Below, piece by piece: positions 7,217 to 16,309 of a DNA stretch of 40,997 nucleotides. Each line of letters opens with the position of its first letter. Within the stretch, counting starts at the first letter, position 1. Origin of the DNA: UBA4722 sp041690995. Lineage in GTDB: Bacteria > Pseudomonadota > Gammaproteobacteria > DSM-16500. The translations under genes and the position numbers were made by a program. The stretch spans positions 1-40,997 of the forward strand of contig JBEPVM010000008.1 in NCBI GenBank assembly GCA_041690995.1, written 5' to 3'. Below the pieces are notes generated by a model that worked only from the letters and a program-made list of their open reading frames with translations, searched no databases and was not told the DNA's origin.

Positions 7217-7708
7217 TTATTTCTTCTTAAAAATCGCATGTAAAAATAACATAGTTGCGCCAATACAAATAGCACTATCAGCGATATTAAAGGTTGGCCA
7301 ATAGAAATGTGAAATATAGAGTTGAATAAAATCAGTGACTTGACCTTGACTGAGTCTATCCCAGAGATTACCCAACGCACCCCCCACAATGAGACTTAAC
7401 GCGATTCCCATCCAATTTTCATGACGTAATAGGCGTGTTAACCAAGTGATGATTCCTATACTCACGGCAAAAGCAATCATACCTAAAAACCATACCTGCC
7501 AGTTCGACTGATGGTTTAAAAAACCAAATGCGGCGCCTTTATTAAAAGATAAATCTAAATTAAATCCAGGAAGGATGGCAAAAGGCCTATATAATATTAA
7601 ATATTTCTGTGCTAAACATTTCGTGATGCGATCAATTATTAATACGATGATTGAAACCCATAACCAACGCAGTCCAGTATTGGATATTTTGAAGAATATT
7701 TTCCTCAT
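7217..7708 (-). CDS. lspA: Lipoprotein signal peptidase (signal peptidase II)
   Basis: This 163-residue inner-membrane aspartyl protease has four hydrophobic segments. It carries the two catalytic Asp motifs: GGALGNLWDRL with D in the N-x-x-D-R block, and FNIADSAI near the last segment. The conserved YLILYRPFAILPGFNLDLSF with NKGAAFGFL precedes them. It cleaves prolipoproteins such as BamE after lipidation. Its start overlaps the ileS stop by four bases (ATGA, 7705-7708), so it is coupled to ileS as in many gammaproteobacteria. Confidence 0.96.
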   Translation of the reverse strand: MRKIFFKISNTGLRWLWVSIIVLIIDRITKCLAQKYLILYRPFAILPGFNLDLSFNKGAAFGFLNHQSNWQVWFLGMIAFAVSIGIITWLTRLLRHENWMGIALSLIVGGALGNLWDRLSQGQVTDFIQLYISHFYWPTFNIADSAICIGATMLFLHAIFKKK

Positions 7709-10518
7709 GCGTATTTTCTCACTTCACCTGTGCCATCAATATTTTCAATACAGCGTCCGCATAACGTAATATGCACTGGATTTTGACCTATCTCTTTACA
7801 TCGATGCCAGCAACGCTCGCATTTTTCAAAATTTGCCCGTTCCACCTTTACCCATAATCCAGGCACCTCTGTGGCAATAGCATCCGATATAGCCGAATTC
7901 GCTAACTGTATGTCAACACTTGATGTGATTAATACAAAACGTAATTCATTTTCTAATTTTTCCAATTGCGCTTTTAATTCAGGTTCGCAATATAAATAAA
8001 CGGCTCCTTCGAGTGGCGCGCCTAATTGACCCGCATTACGTTGATTTTCTAATTCTTTATTCACCGCATCACGCACAAGCCGTATTTTTTCCCAATAAGC
8101 CTGGTTCATGAACGCATCTTTTTTTAAATGAGGCAACTCTGTATACCAAGTATTTAAAAATACAGAGACGTTACGTTTGCCGGGTATATATGCCCAAATT
8201 TCTTCTGCCGTAAAACTCAAAATAGGGGCTAGCCAGCGCACAAGTGCTTCTATGATATGAAACAAAGCCGTTTGTGTTGAACGCCGTGCAAGGCTATTTG
8301 TTTGTGCTGTATATTGACGATCTTTAATAATATCTAAATAAAAACTTCCTAAATCAATAGAGCAAAATTGATGAATTTTTTGATAAATTAAATGAAACTG
8401 ATAACTATTGAAAGCAGAAATAATCTCTTCTTGTATTAAACGCGCTTTATCCACTGCCCATAAGTCAAGCGCCAGCATTTCATCAGGAGAGACTAAATCT
8501 TTTTCTGGGTCAAATCCTGCTAAATTTGCTAATAAAAATCGTGCAGTATTTCGTAAACGCCTATAAGTGTCAGAAGTTCGCGTTAAAATTTCCTCTGACA
8601 CAAAAATATCATTACAATAATCAATAGAACTCACCCACAAGCGCAGCACATCTGCCCCCAGTGACTGGGTAATAGTTTCTGGTGATATCACATTACCTAA
8701 TGATTTTGACATTTTACGGCCTTCAATATCAATCACATACCCATGCGTTGATACGGCTTTATAAGGCGCTTGATTATTGATAGCGATAGAGGTCAACAAA
8801 GATGAATTAAACCAACCGCGATGTTGATCTGATCCTTCTAAATATAAATCAGCTGGAAAATTTAATTCAGCACGTGGTTGTAATATACATTCATGCGAGA
8901 CACCTGAGTCAAACCAGACATCGAGAATGTCATGACATTTTTTATAATTATTTGCATCTTCTCCTAATAATTCTTTAGGGTCTAAGTCAAACCAGACATC
9001 TATCCCAGATTGCTCAATGCGTTTGGCGACTTCTTCCATTAAAACAATAGAATTCGGATGCATTTCCCCCGTTTCTTTATGTAAAAAAATAGCGATAGGC
9101 ACACCCCAGGTGCGTTGACGTGAAATACACCAATCAGGGCGATGACCGATCATAGTGGCAATACGTTTCTCTCCCCACTCAGGCAGCCATTCGACTTGCT
9201 GAATAGCAGCCAATGTTTTTTTTCGTAGATTATTTTTATCTAAACTAATAAACCATTGCGGTGTCGCACGAAAAATCAAGGCGGTTTTATGCCGCCAGCA
9301 ATGCGGATAACTGTGCGTAATTTTTTCGACATGCAATAAATTCGCATGCGATTTTAATTCATCCATGATTTTTTCTTCGACTTTATTGACATGCTGCCCT
9401 GCAAATAAAACAGTCTGTGTGATAAAACAACCGTCATCACCCACTGGATTTTCCATGGGTAATTGATATCGTAAGCCAATGCTATAATCATCCACGCCAT
9501 GCGCTGGTGCTGTATGTACCGCGCCCGTCCCCGCGTCAAAAGTCACATGTTCGCCGAGTACGACAGGCACCTGGCGTTCATAGAAAGGATGCTGTAATTG
9601 AATATGCTCTAACTGCGCGCCTTGTATACTTGCAAGTTTCTCATAGTGTGTGACACCCATACGCTGCATCACTTGCTCTACGAGTGATTCTGCAATGAGC
9701 AAGCGCTCTGTGTGATGACAATCAACTAACACATAATTGTGATGGGGATTGAGCGCTACTGCCTGGTTTGCAGGTAATGTCCAAGGGGTTGTTGTCCAAA
9801 TAGGGATAGCAATTGATCCATGTCCACCGATGGAATGATTAAAACGCGCTAAAAATGCTTTTTCATCTATCACACGGAAACGTACATCAATCGCTGAAGA
9901 TATTTTATCTTTATATTCGACTTCTGCTTCAGACAATGCTGAACTACAGTCCAAACACCAATGCACCGGTTTCGCGCCTTTTTGTACATGACCGTTTTCA
10001 ATAATTTTAGCAAGACTGCGCACCACATTCGCTTCATAAGTGAAATCCATAGTGAGGTAGGGATGGTCCCAGTCCCCCAATACACCTAAACGCTTGAATT
10101 CTTCTCGTTGAATATTAATTTGAGTGACAGCATACGCACGGCACGCTTTGCGAAACTCAGCAGCACTTATTTTTTCGCCTGGTTTACCGATTTTTTTCTC
10201 AACATTTAATTCAATAGGTAATCCATGGCAATCCCATCCAGGGACATAAGGCGCATCAAAACCGCTCATGGTTTTTGATTTCACCACAATATCTTTTAAA
10301 ATTTTATTCACGGCCGTACCCATGTGGATATGAGCATTTGCATAAGGCGGGCCATCATGTAATATAAATTTTGGGCGCTCTTGACCCTGGTCACGTAATG
10401 CTTGATAAAGATTTAAAGTCGCCCATTTTTTTAAAATAGCGGGTTCTTGCTGCGCAAGATTTGCTTTCATGGGGAAATCTGTTTTAGGTAAATTTAATGT
10501 ATTTTTATAATCACTCAT
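7705..10518 (-). CDS. ileS: Isoleucyl-tRNA synthetase
   Basis: This 937-residue class I synthetase matches E. coli-type IleRS from the first residue (MSDYKNTLNLPKTDFPM). The Rossmann-fold start is GPPYANAHIHMGTAVNKILK, the editing domain contains TTTPWTLPANQAVALNP, and the second signature is GRKMSKSLGNV. The C-terminus has two zinc-binding Cys pairs, CERCWHRC and CGRC. The HIGH motif reads HMGT, with Thr in place of the second His, which I note as unusual. All other features look intact and the protein must be essential. It lies 3 bases downstream of ribF and overlaps lspA, giving the common ribF-ileS-lspA operon. Confidence 0.98.
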   Translation of the reverse strand: MSDYKNTLNLPKTDFPMKANLAQQEPAILKKWATLNLYQALRDQGQERPKFILHDGPPYANAHIHMGTAVNKILKDIVVKSKTMSGFDAPYVPGWDCHGLPIELNVEKKIGKPGEKISAAEFRKACRAYAVTQINIQREEFKRLGVLGDWDHPYLTMDFTYEANVVRSLAKIIENGHVQKGAKPVHWCLDCSSALSEAEVEYKDKISSAIDVRFRVIDEKAFLARFNHSIGGHGSIAIPIWTTTPWTLPANQAVALNPHHNYVLVDCHHTERLLIAESLVEQVMQRMGVTHYEKLASIQGAQLEHIQLQHPFYERQVPVVLGEHVTFDAGTGAVHTAPAHGVDDYSIGLRYQLPMENPVGDDGCFITQTVLFAGQHVNKVEEKIMDELKSHANLLHVEKITHSYPHCWRHKTALIFRATPQWFISLDKNNLRKKTLAAIQQVEWLPEWGEKRIATMIGHRPDWCISRQRTWGVPIAIFLHKETGEMHPNSIVLMEEVAKRIEQSGIDVWFDLDPKELLGEDANNYKKCHDILDVWFDSGVSHECILQPRAELNFPADLYLEGSDQHRGWFNSSLLTSIAINNQAPYKAVSTHGYVIDIEGRKMSKSLGNVISPETITQSLGADVLRLWVSSIDYCNDIFVSEEILTRTSDTYRRLRNTARFLLANLAGFDPEKDLVSPDEMLALDLWAVDKARLIQEEIISAFNSYQFHLIYQKIHQFCSIDLGSFYLDIIKDRQYTAQTNSLARRSTQTALFHIIEALVRWLAPILSFTAEEIWAYIPGKRNVSVFLNTWYTELPHLKKDAFMNQAYWEKIRLVRDAVNKELENQRNAGQLGAPLEGAVYLYCEPELKAQLEKLENELRFVLITSSVDIQLANSAISDAIATEVPGLWVKVERANFEKCERCWHRCKEIGQNPVHITLCGRCIENIDGTGEVRKYA

Positions 10519-10521
10519 GGG

Positions 10522-11466
10522 TTAATCTCTCATAAAATAATGACGCGCCTCATCTGCATCTATGCACATTTGGGCTTTTAATAACTCTAAATTTTCAAAT
10601 CTTTCTTCTTCCCGTAATTTTTTACAAAATTCAACACAGACTTGTCTGCCATAGATCGTTTCTGCAAAATCAAAAATATGAACTTCTAATAATGTACGCG
10701 TACCGCCTAAAGTAGGACGTATACCGATATTTGCAACGCCTGGCAATCCCTTTTTTCCAATGCCGTGCAATCGTACCACATAGATGCCGTGGATGGGCGT
10801 CACTCGTCTGTGCAAATAGATATTAGCTGTTGGGAACCCTAATGTACGCCCCAGTTGATTACCATACACCACACGCCCTAACATGCAGTAAGGCCGCCCT
10901 AGTAATAATTTTGCTAAAAGATGATCTGCATGGGCCAATGCGTTCCGAATGCGTGTGCTACTGACTCGTTCACCTTGAATCATCACGCTTGGCATCGTTT
11001 CAACGGTAAAACCCAATTGCTGTCCCTTTGCTTTCAATAAAGCCACATCGCCTTTACGACCTTGACCAAAACGAAAATCTTCGCCTACGATTAAATGTTT
11101 TACATGAAGCTCGGCGCAAAGAACATGCTCAATAAATTCTGTCGCTGGTAATAAGGCTAACGCTGCATTAAAGCGCATGACCCAAACTTCATCTATTTTT
11201 TCTTTTTCCAAATAATAAAATTTTTCACGAAATCGTGTTAAACGTGCGATAGATTTATCTTGTAAAAAAAATTCAGGAGGTTGTGGTTCAAAAATCATGA
11301 CTCGAGAAGCCAAGCTTAATTCTTTAGCGCATGAAATAACCTGTTTTAGTAAAGCTTGATGCCCTTGATGTACGCCATCAAAATTACCAATGGTTGCGAC
11401 ACATCCCTTCGGTTCCGAAGTGAATCTACTGGAAGAATGACCCATGCGAACTAATTGAGTAGACAC
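10522..11466 (-). CDS. ribF: Bifunctional riboflavin kinase / FAD synthetase
   Basis: This 314-residue protein has an N-terminal nucleotidyltransferase domain that makes FAD (CVATIGNFDGVHQGHQALLK near residue 22, and later GEDFRFGQGRKGD and RVSSTRIRNALA). The C-terminal riboflavin kinase domain makes FMN (GRVVYGNQLGRTLGFPTANI, HGIYVV, VANIGIRPT). Length is typical. It is the first gene of the ribF-ileS-lspA run. The gene murJ or rpsT often seen upstream is absent here. The upstream neighbour is an unrecognised divergent gene. Confidence 0.97.
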   Translation of the reverse strand: MSTQLVRMGHSSSRFTSEPKGCVATIGNFDGVHQGHQALLKQVISCAKELSLASRVMIFEPQPPEFFLQDKSIARLTRFREKFYYLEKEKIDEVWVMRFNAALALLPATEFIEHVLCAELHVKHLIVGEDFRFGQGRKGDVALLKAKGQQLGFTVETMPSVMIQGERVSSTRIRNALAHADHLLAKLLLGRPYCMLGRVVYGNQLGRTLGFPTANIYLHRRVTPIHGIYVVRLHGIGKKGLPGVANIGIRPTLGGTRTLLEVHIFDFAETIYGRQVCVEFCKKLREEERFENLELLKAQMCIDADEARHYFMRD

Positions 11467-11531
11467 AAGATTTCCTGTTTATTTATTTAAGCATGCTAAT
11501 TATACTCATATCAGTATTTTTAGGTACTTTT

Positions 11532-11560
11532 TTGTAAAGCAAGCTTGAGGGTGGTATAAT
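11532..11560 (+). promoter_or_regulatory. Strong sigma70-like promoter for the coiled-coil gene
   Basis: TTGTAA (11532-11537), a 17-base spacer and a consensus TATAAT (11555-11560) precede the gene at 11595. AGAGGGA lies before the ATG as ribosome binding site. This is among the best promoter matches in the window. Confidence 0.7.
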
Positions 11561-11594
11561 AAAAGTTAAGTTTGGTCAATAAATAGAGGGAATT

Positions 11595-12305
11595 ATGGCA
11601 GTACAGACACCTACGGATTCAAAGACACTTGAAGCGCCTTTTGTTTTAGGGGGTAGCACTAAAATGATGTTGGTGCGTTTTGAAGTCGGTCGAGGAAACT
11701 TGAATACAGATAAAGTGAGACCGAATAATCCTTATTTGATTCAAGAATTAAGAACTAACTCTGCGCTAGGGGCTGCCCAACAAACGATCGAGAATACCAA
11801 AAAATCGCGCGATAGCGTTTTTGGCGTGAAAGCAGAATTAGAAAAATTAGTGCCTGCAATGACAGAAAGTACTACTCTCAAACCGAACGATAAAAAAGAA
11901 TTACTACAGCGTGCCAGCCAGCTTGGTATTGTCATTGAGGATGCTATAAAAAGTGATACCCAACTCGCTGAGTTAGAAGCACAATTACGTCAGTTAGAAA
12001 TCGAACGCCTGAAACAAAGAAAAAATAACTATATTATTATTCAAGAGGCTGCTGATCCTGCCGCAAAAGCAAAAGAATTGTTAGAAAAAGATCGAATGAA
12101 CACTGAAAAAATAGAGGGTTTGCAAAAAGAAATAACAAGCACTATTAATCTATTTCAATATTCACATAAAAAAATAGGCCAGGAATATACAGGCTTATAC
12201 GATGCAGTCCCGGGCAGCTTGAAAATGAAACGCTTTGAGGAAATCAAAAAAATCGCCGAACAACCATCCGCAGCAGAACCCTCTTCCACACCAAGAGTGT
12301 CTTGA
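11595..12305 (+). CDS. Uncharacterised coiled-coil protein
   Basis: I do not recognise this 236-residue protein. It has no signal peptide and no transmembrane segment. The middle is highly charged and helical, with heptad-like stretches (about residues 118-145, AELEAQLRQLEIERLKQRK, and about 155-180) that should form a coiled coil. The C-terminus is polar and rich in Pro, Ser and Ala (AAEPSSTPRVS). It has its own good promoter at 11532-11560 and a clear ribosome binding site, so it is a real, separately transcribed gene. A palindromic repeat follows the stop. In a Legionellales host, a soluble coiled-coil orphan with a polar tail could be a secreted effector, but no conserved signal shows this. 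Confidence 0.75.
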   Translation: MAVQTPTDSKTLEAPFVLGGSTKMMLVRFEVGRGNLNTDKVRPNNPYLIQELRTNSALGAAQQTIENTKKSRDSVFGVKAELEKLVPAMTESTTLKPNDKKELLQRASQLGIVIEDAIKSDTQLAELEAQLRQLEIERLKQRKNNYIIIQEAADPAAKAKELLEKDRMNTEKIEGLQKEITSTINLFQYSHKKIGQEYTGLYDAVPGSLKMKRFEEIKKIAEQPSAAEPSSTPRVS

Positions 12306-12322
12306 TGATAGTATAGTAAGTG

Positions 12323-12340
12323 TTCCCGCCTTCGCAGGAA
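12323..12340. repeat. Dispersed palindromic repeat copy (imperfect)
   Basis: TTCCCGC, a short loop and GCAGGAA form a hairpin with one mismatch, 17 bases after the coiled-coil gene. With its flanks (GTTCCCGCCTTCGC then GGAATGA) it is the reverse complement of the copy at 40956-40973 except for one base. It may also act as a terminator. Confidence 0.65.
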
Positions 12341-12367
12341 TGAGACAGTTAAATGAAAATTCTCCTT

Positions 12368-12763
12368 TTAGAATTTGTGGATTTGGTGAATTTTTTCAAT
12401 AATTTCTCGATTTCCCGCAAGAAAGGGTAGTTGATCGAAATGATTCGGCTGTATCCATTGAACAAGCTGTCCTTCTTGGCCGAAAGGTTCGCCTGAAAAG
12501 TGTGCGATGTGCCAGGTATCCAGCAATACAGTACGATCAGGGTAAGCATGTTTGATTTGCAACCAAGGGGTTGCTGTGATGACTTGTATGCCAATTTCTT
12601 CTAATAATTCACGTTTTAATGCTTGAAAAGCAGTTTCATTTTTTTCTACTTTACCGCCAGGGAATTCCCATAAACCACTTTGGGATTTGTCTGCTGGACG
12701 TTTTGAAACGAGTATTTCGCCTCTGGTATTTGATATGACCCCAATTGCAACGTGTACCTGCAT
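12368..12763 (-). CDS. mutT: Nudix hydrolase MutT (8-oxo-dGTP diphosphatase)
   Basis: This is a 131-residue Nudix protein from the ATG at 12763 (MQVHVAIGVI). A longer start at 12790 would overlap secA and add nine residues. The Nudix box is complete: GGKVEKNETAFQALKREL followed by LEEIGI. The MutT-type start of the fold is LVSKRPADKSQSGLWEFPGG. It hydrolyses oxidised nucleoside triphosphates such as 8-oxo-dGTP and prevents A-T to C-G mutations. It follows secA immediately, the standard secA-mutT order in gammaproteobacteria. Confidence 0.93.
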   Translation of the reverse strand: MQVHVAIGVISNTRGEILVSKRPADKSQSGLWEFPGGKVEKNETAFQALKRELLEEIGIQVITATPWLQIKHAYPDRTVLLDTWHIAHFSGEPFGQEGQLVQWIQPNHFDQLPFLAGNREIIEKIHQIHKF

Positions 12764-12768
12764 GATAT

Positions 12769-15510
12769 TTAAGTAAAACTGCCGTGGCATTGTTTATATT
12801 TTTTGTTAGAACCGCAAGGGCAGGGTTCATTGCGTCCTGTTTTAGGTATAGCGCGAATAGGAGCTGTATGGACTGTGTTATTGTCAGAAGTATTATTATC
12901 AGGACTATTATTGTCAGAGCGTAAAACATTATTTTCTAAAGCGCCGATTTCAGTATGCTGATACTTCATTTGGATGTTTTGTGCAGCAGCACGGTGTTGC
13001 GCCTCAAGCTGCATGACATCCTCCTCTTTACGTACTTCAAATTTACTTAACACTGAAATCACTTCATAATTCACGCGATCGAGTAAGGCAATAAATAGCT
13101 CAAAAGCTTCGCGTTTATATTCTTGTTTTGGATTTTTTTGGGCATAGCCACGTAAATGAATTCCTTGGCGTAAATAGTCCATTGCGGCTAAATGCTCACG
13201 CCAGAAATTATCCAACGTTTGTAACATCACTGCTTTTTCAAATTGGCGTAACACAGAAGTTTCAACTTGTGCTTCTTTTTTCTGATAAGCGTCTTTGATA
13301 ATAGAATGAATGCGCTCACGCAAATTTTCTTCATGCAGCGATTCTTCTTGAGTTAACCACTCTGAAATAGGTAATTTTAAATTAAAATCTTGTTCTAATC
13401 GTTGCATGAGTTCCGGTACATTCCATTGTTCTTCGAGACTATGAGGCGGAATGAATGTATTAATTATTTCATCACTCACTTGTTGACGAATAGTTTCAAT
13501 AGTCTCTGCAACACTGTCAGTTGTGAGTAGTTTATCCCGTTGATGGTAGATGACTTTTCGTTGTTCATTAGCCACATCATCGTATTCCAATAATTGTTTA
13601 CGAATATCAAAGTTATGTGCTTCTACCTTGCGTTGTGCATTCTCGATGCTATTGCTTAATAAGCGTGACTCCAAGGCAACGCCTTTTTCCATGCCAATGC
13701 GTTTCATAAGGCCAGTTAAGCGATTACCACCAAAGATACGCAATAAATTATCTTCAAGGGAAAGGTAAAATCGCGTTTTGCCAGGGTCTCCTTGACGACC
13801 AGAACGCCCGCGTAATTGATTGTCAATACGACGTGATTCGTGGCGCTCGGTGCCTAATACATATAATCCACCTGCCGCAATGACTTTATCATGCCTTTCT
13901 TGCCATGCTTTTTTATGAGCCGCTATTTCTTCTGCTGTTGGGTTTTGTAAGGATTTTAATTCTGCCTCTAAATTACCCCCCAATACAATATCGGTACCAC
14001 GTCCTGCCATATTAGTTGCAATGGTCACCGCACCTGGACGACCTGCTTCCGCAATAATTTGGGCTTCTTGTTCGTGGAATTTTGCATTGAGTACATTGTG
14101 TGGAATATTCTCTTTTTTTAAAAAATGAGAAAGGTATTCAGAGGTTTCAATAGAAGCTGTGCCGACTAAAATAGGTTGGCCAGTCAGACGTGTTTTTTTT
14201 ATATCTTCTATAATGGCCGTGAATTTTTCCTCTGCGGACATAAACACAAAGTCGGGTTGATCATGTCTAACCATTGTTTGATTCGTAGGTAATACGACTA
14301 CTTCCAAACCATAAATTTGCTGAAATTCATAAGCTTCTGTGTCAGCCGTGCCTGTCATGCCAGAAAGTTTTTGGTAAAGTCTAAAAAAGTTTTGAAAAGT
14401 AATGGATGCGAGTGTTTGGTTTTCTTGACGAATTTGTACCTTTTCTTTTGCCTCAATAGATTGGTGCAACCCATCTGACCAACGGCGTCCTGGCATTGTG
14501 CGGCCTGTATGCTCATCTACAATCACTATTTCACCGTTTTGGACGATGTAATCCACGTTACAATGGTAAAGTGCATGTGCACGTAAACCTGCGTTAAGAT
14601 GATGCATTAAAATAATATGGTTAGCATCATATAAACTTTCACCTTCGCGAATCAGCCCCGCATTCGAAAATAATTCTTCTGCATGTTGATGGCCTTCTTC
14701 ACTGAGATAAGCTTGCTTCGCTTTTTCATCAATAAAATAATCGCCTGGCGCGTCTTTATCCGCTTGTTTAACTAATTTCGGAATGAGTTCATTCATTGCT
14801 AGATAAAGTTCAGTGCTGTCTTCGGCTGCACCGGAAATAATCAGTGGGGTACGTGCTTCATCAATTAAAATAGAATCCACTTCATCGACAATGGCATAGT
14901 GTAAGGGACGTTGCACTTTATCCGCTAAACTAAACGCCATATTATCGCGTAAATAATCAAAACCGAGTTCATTGTTTGTCCCATATATCACATCAGCCAT
15001 GTAAGCTTGCTGTTTTTCCTGAGGAGACAGAGAGGGTAGAATGACACCTGTGCTTAAACCTAAAAATGAATAGAGAGGTTCCATCCAGGCGACATCGCGT
15101 TTTGCTAAATAATCATTGACGGTAACAATATGTACGCCTTTACCTGTCAGCGCGTTTAAATAAGCTGCTAGCGTTGCGACTAAGGTTTTTCCTTCACCCA
15201 TACGCATTTCAGCAATATTACCGTTATGTAAGACCATTGCGCCTAGTAATTGTACGTCAAAATGTCGCATATTTAGGACACGCTTACCCGCTTCCCGTAC
15301 GACCGCAAAGGCTTCTCGTAATAACTGTTCCAAGGTTTCACCTTGTTGTAAACGTTGACGAAATTCTAGGGTTTTTGCCTGAAGCGCTGTGTCAGAAAGC
15401 GCTGCCATCTGGGGTTCTAGCGCATTGATCTCAGCCACAACATTCCAAAGGCGCTTTAAAACGCGTTGATTCCGATTACCAAAGACTTGACTAAAAATAT
15501 GACTGATCAT
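12769..15510 (-). CDS. secA: Preprotein translocase ATPase SecA
   Basis: This 913-residue motor drives proteins through SecYEG. Visible features are Walker A in MRMGEGKTLVATLAAYLNAL near residue 103-122, the DEVDSILIDEARTPLIISGA block, the cross-linking domain, IATNMAGRGTDIVLGGN and RGRSGRQGDPG of the second nucleotide-binding fold. The C-terminal SEC-C zinc motif is GRNEPCPCGSNKKYKQCHG. A low-complexity Asn/Asp/Ser-rich linker (SDNNSPDNNTSDNNT) precedes the zinc motif and is lineage-specific. Full length, no damage. Confidence 0.98.
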   Translation of the reverse strand: MISHIFSQVFGNRNQRVLKRLWNVVAEINALEPQMAALSDTALQAKTLEFRQRLQQGETLEQLLREAFAVVREAGKRVLNMRHFDVQLLGAMVLHNGNIAEMRMGEGKTLVATLAAYLNALTGKGVHIVTVNDYLAKRDVAWMEPLYSFLGLSTGVILPSLSPQEKQQAYMADVIYGTNNELGFDYLRDNMAFSLADKVQRPLHYAIVDEVDSILIDEARTPLIISGAAEDSTELYLAMNELIPKLVKQADKDAPGDYFIDEKAKQAYLSEEGHQHAEELFSNAGLIREGESLYDANHIILMHHLNAGLRAHALYHCNVDYIVQNGEIVIVDEHTGRTMPGRRWSDGLHQSIEAKEKVQIRQENQTLASITFQNFFRLYQKLSGMTGTADTEAYEFQQIYGLEVVVLPTNQTMVRHDQPDFVFMSAEEKFTAIIEDIKKTRLTGQPILVGTASIETSEYLSHFLKKENIPHNVLNAKFHEQEAQIIAEAGRPGAVTIATNMAGRGTDIVLGGNLEAELKSLQNPTAEEIAAHKKAWQERHDKVIAAGGLYVLGTERHESRRIDNQLRGRSGRQGDPGKTRFYLSLEDNLLRIFGGNRLTGLMKRIGMEKGVALESRLLSNSIENAQRKVEAHNFDIRKQLLEYDDVANEQRKVIYHQRDKLLTTDSVAETIETIRQQVSDEIINTFIPPHSLEEQWNVPELMQRLEQDFNLKLPISEWLTQEESLHEENLRERIHSIIKDAYQKKEAQVETSVLRQFEKAVMLQTLDNFWREHLAAMDYLRQGIHLRGYAQKNPKQEYKREAFELFIALLDRVNYEVISVLSKFEVRKEEDVMQLEAQHRAAAQNIQMKYQHTEIGALENNVLRSDNNSPDNNTSDNNTVHTAPIRAIPKTGRNEPCPCGSNKKYKQCHGSFT

Positions 15511-15648
15511 GGGGTTTTCACATATAAATTCGATAAAAATAGGCTTGAAGCATCACCTACTTTAAGTGAAAAGTCAAATAGTTGCAGAAGATAAAACTTT
15601 TTGGCTCAGGATTTGCTTAATCTTTTAACGCCTCACTATCTGTATCCG

Positions 15649-16092
15649 TTAATTAGCCTCTGGCAAGCTAATGTAGCTGATAGCTCTGATAGGTGTTGGT
15701 TTTTTGGTGCGTAGGTTAAATAAAAATGACTTGCGTAATTCTGGAAGAGTAGTATGACTGGCCAGGATAAAGTGTGTGTCCAGTTTGTCTGCCAGGCGCA
15801 ATACTTCAGATCTTGCCTTGCCTGTGACGAGCCATTGATTGTCTTGATGAATATTCAATAATTCACCTATGCAAGCAAGTGATTTTTTTGCCTCTTCATA
15901 ATAGCGCTCAGCTAATAACACCATAGAAGGCATGTTAAAATAACAGGTAGGTAGGGGTGGGATAATATGCACGAGGCTAAGTTTTATTTTTAAACTGGGT
16001 TGCGCGCTTTGCACAATAATTTTTTTGATTTCTGCAATCTCAGTGTCTGTTGTTGCATTCGTGACAAGTAAAATATTTTTATGCGCATCCAT
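15649..16092 (-). CDS. Universal stress protein-like protein
   Basis: This 147-residue soluble protein resembles a UspA fold. It starts with a strand KNILLVTNATTD, has a second strand LSLVHIIPPLPT and the alpha-helical YEEAKKSLACIGELL. It then has WLVTGKARSEVLRLADKLDT and FILASHTT, matching Usp spacing (G.....I...A......D.IV.G.). The usual C-terminal G-x2-G-x9-G-S/T ATP-binding motif is not obvious, so it may not bind ATP. It lies beside a two-component system with which it may be co-regulated. The ATG is preceded by AGGGAGA. Confidence 0.6.
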   Translation of the reverse strand: MDAHKNILLVTNATTDTEIAEIKKIIVQSAQPSLKIKLSLVHIIPPLPTCYFNMPSMVLLAERYYEEAKKSLACIGELLNIHQDNQWLVTGKARSEVLRLADKLDTHFILASHTTLPELRKSFLFNLRTKKPTPIRAISYISLPEAN

Positions 16093-16145
16093 TTAGTGTA
16101 TCTCCCTAACCTGCATTCGGTTTCCTACGTATGATTGGTGGTATC

Positions 16146-16169
16146 TCCCTATTAGTTTTTTTATAGGGA
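16146..16169. repeat. Hairpin upstream of the Usp-like gene
   Basis: TCCCTAT (16146-16152) and ATAGGGA (16163-16169) are perfect complements around a 10-base T-rich loop, in the 217-base gap between the Usp-like gene and the response regulator. The motif TATCTCCCTA also occurs near 16099, overlapping the ribosome binding site of the Usp-like gene, so these may be regulatory. Confidence 0.35.
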
Positions 16170-16279
16170 TGGTTATCATCTCATGATTAAATACCTGATA
16201 GAAATTAGCGAAAACCAATGAAAATATACTGAGTGACCCTGTCTAAAAGGAGGGTATTTACTTAAGAATTTAGGGGTTT

Positions 16280-16299
16280 AGGCACTCAAATCAGTGCCT
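16280..16299 (-). terminator. Hairpin after the response regulator gene
   Basis: AGGCACT and AGTGCCT form a perfect 7-bp stem with a 6-base loop, 10 bases past the response regulator stop at 16310. The following bases are A/C-rich rather than a clean U-tract, so termination strength is uncertain. Confidence 0.5.
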
Positions 16300-16309
16300 T
16301 ATCGTCAAT

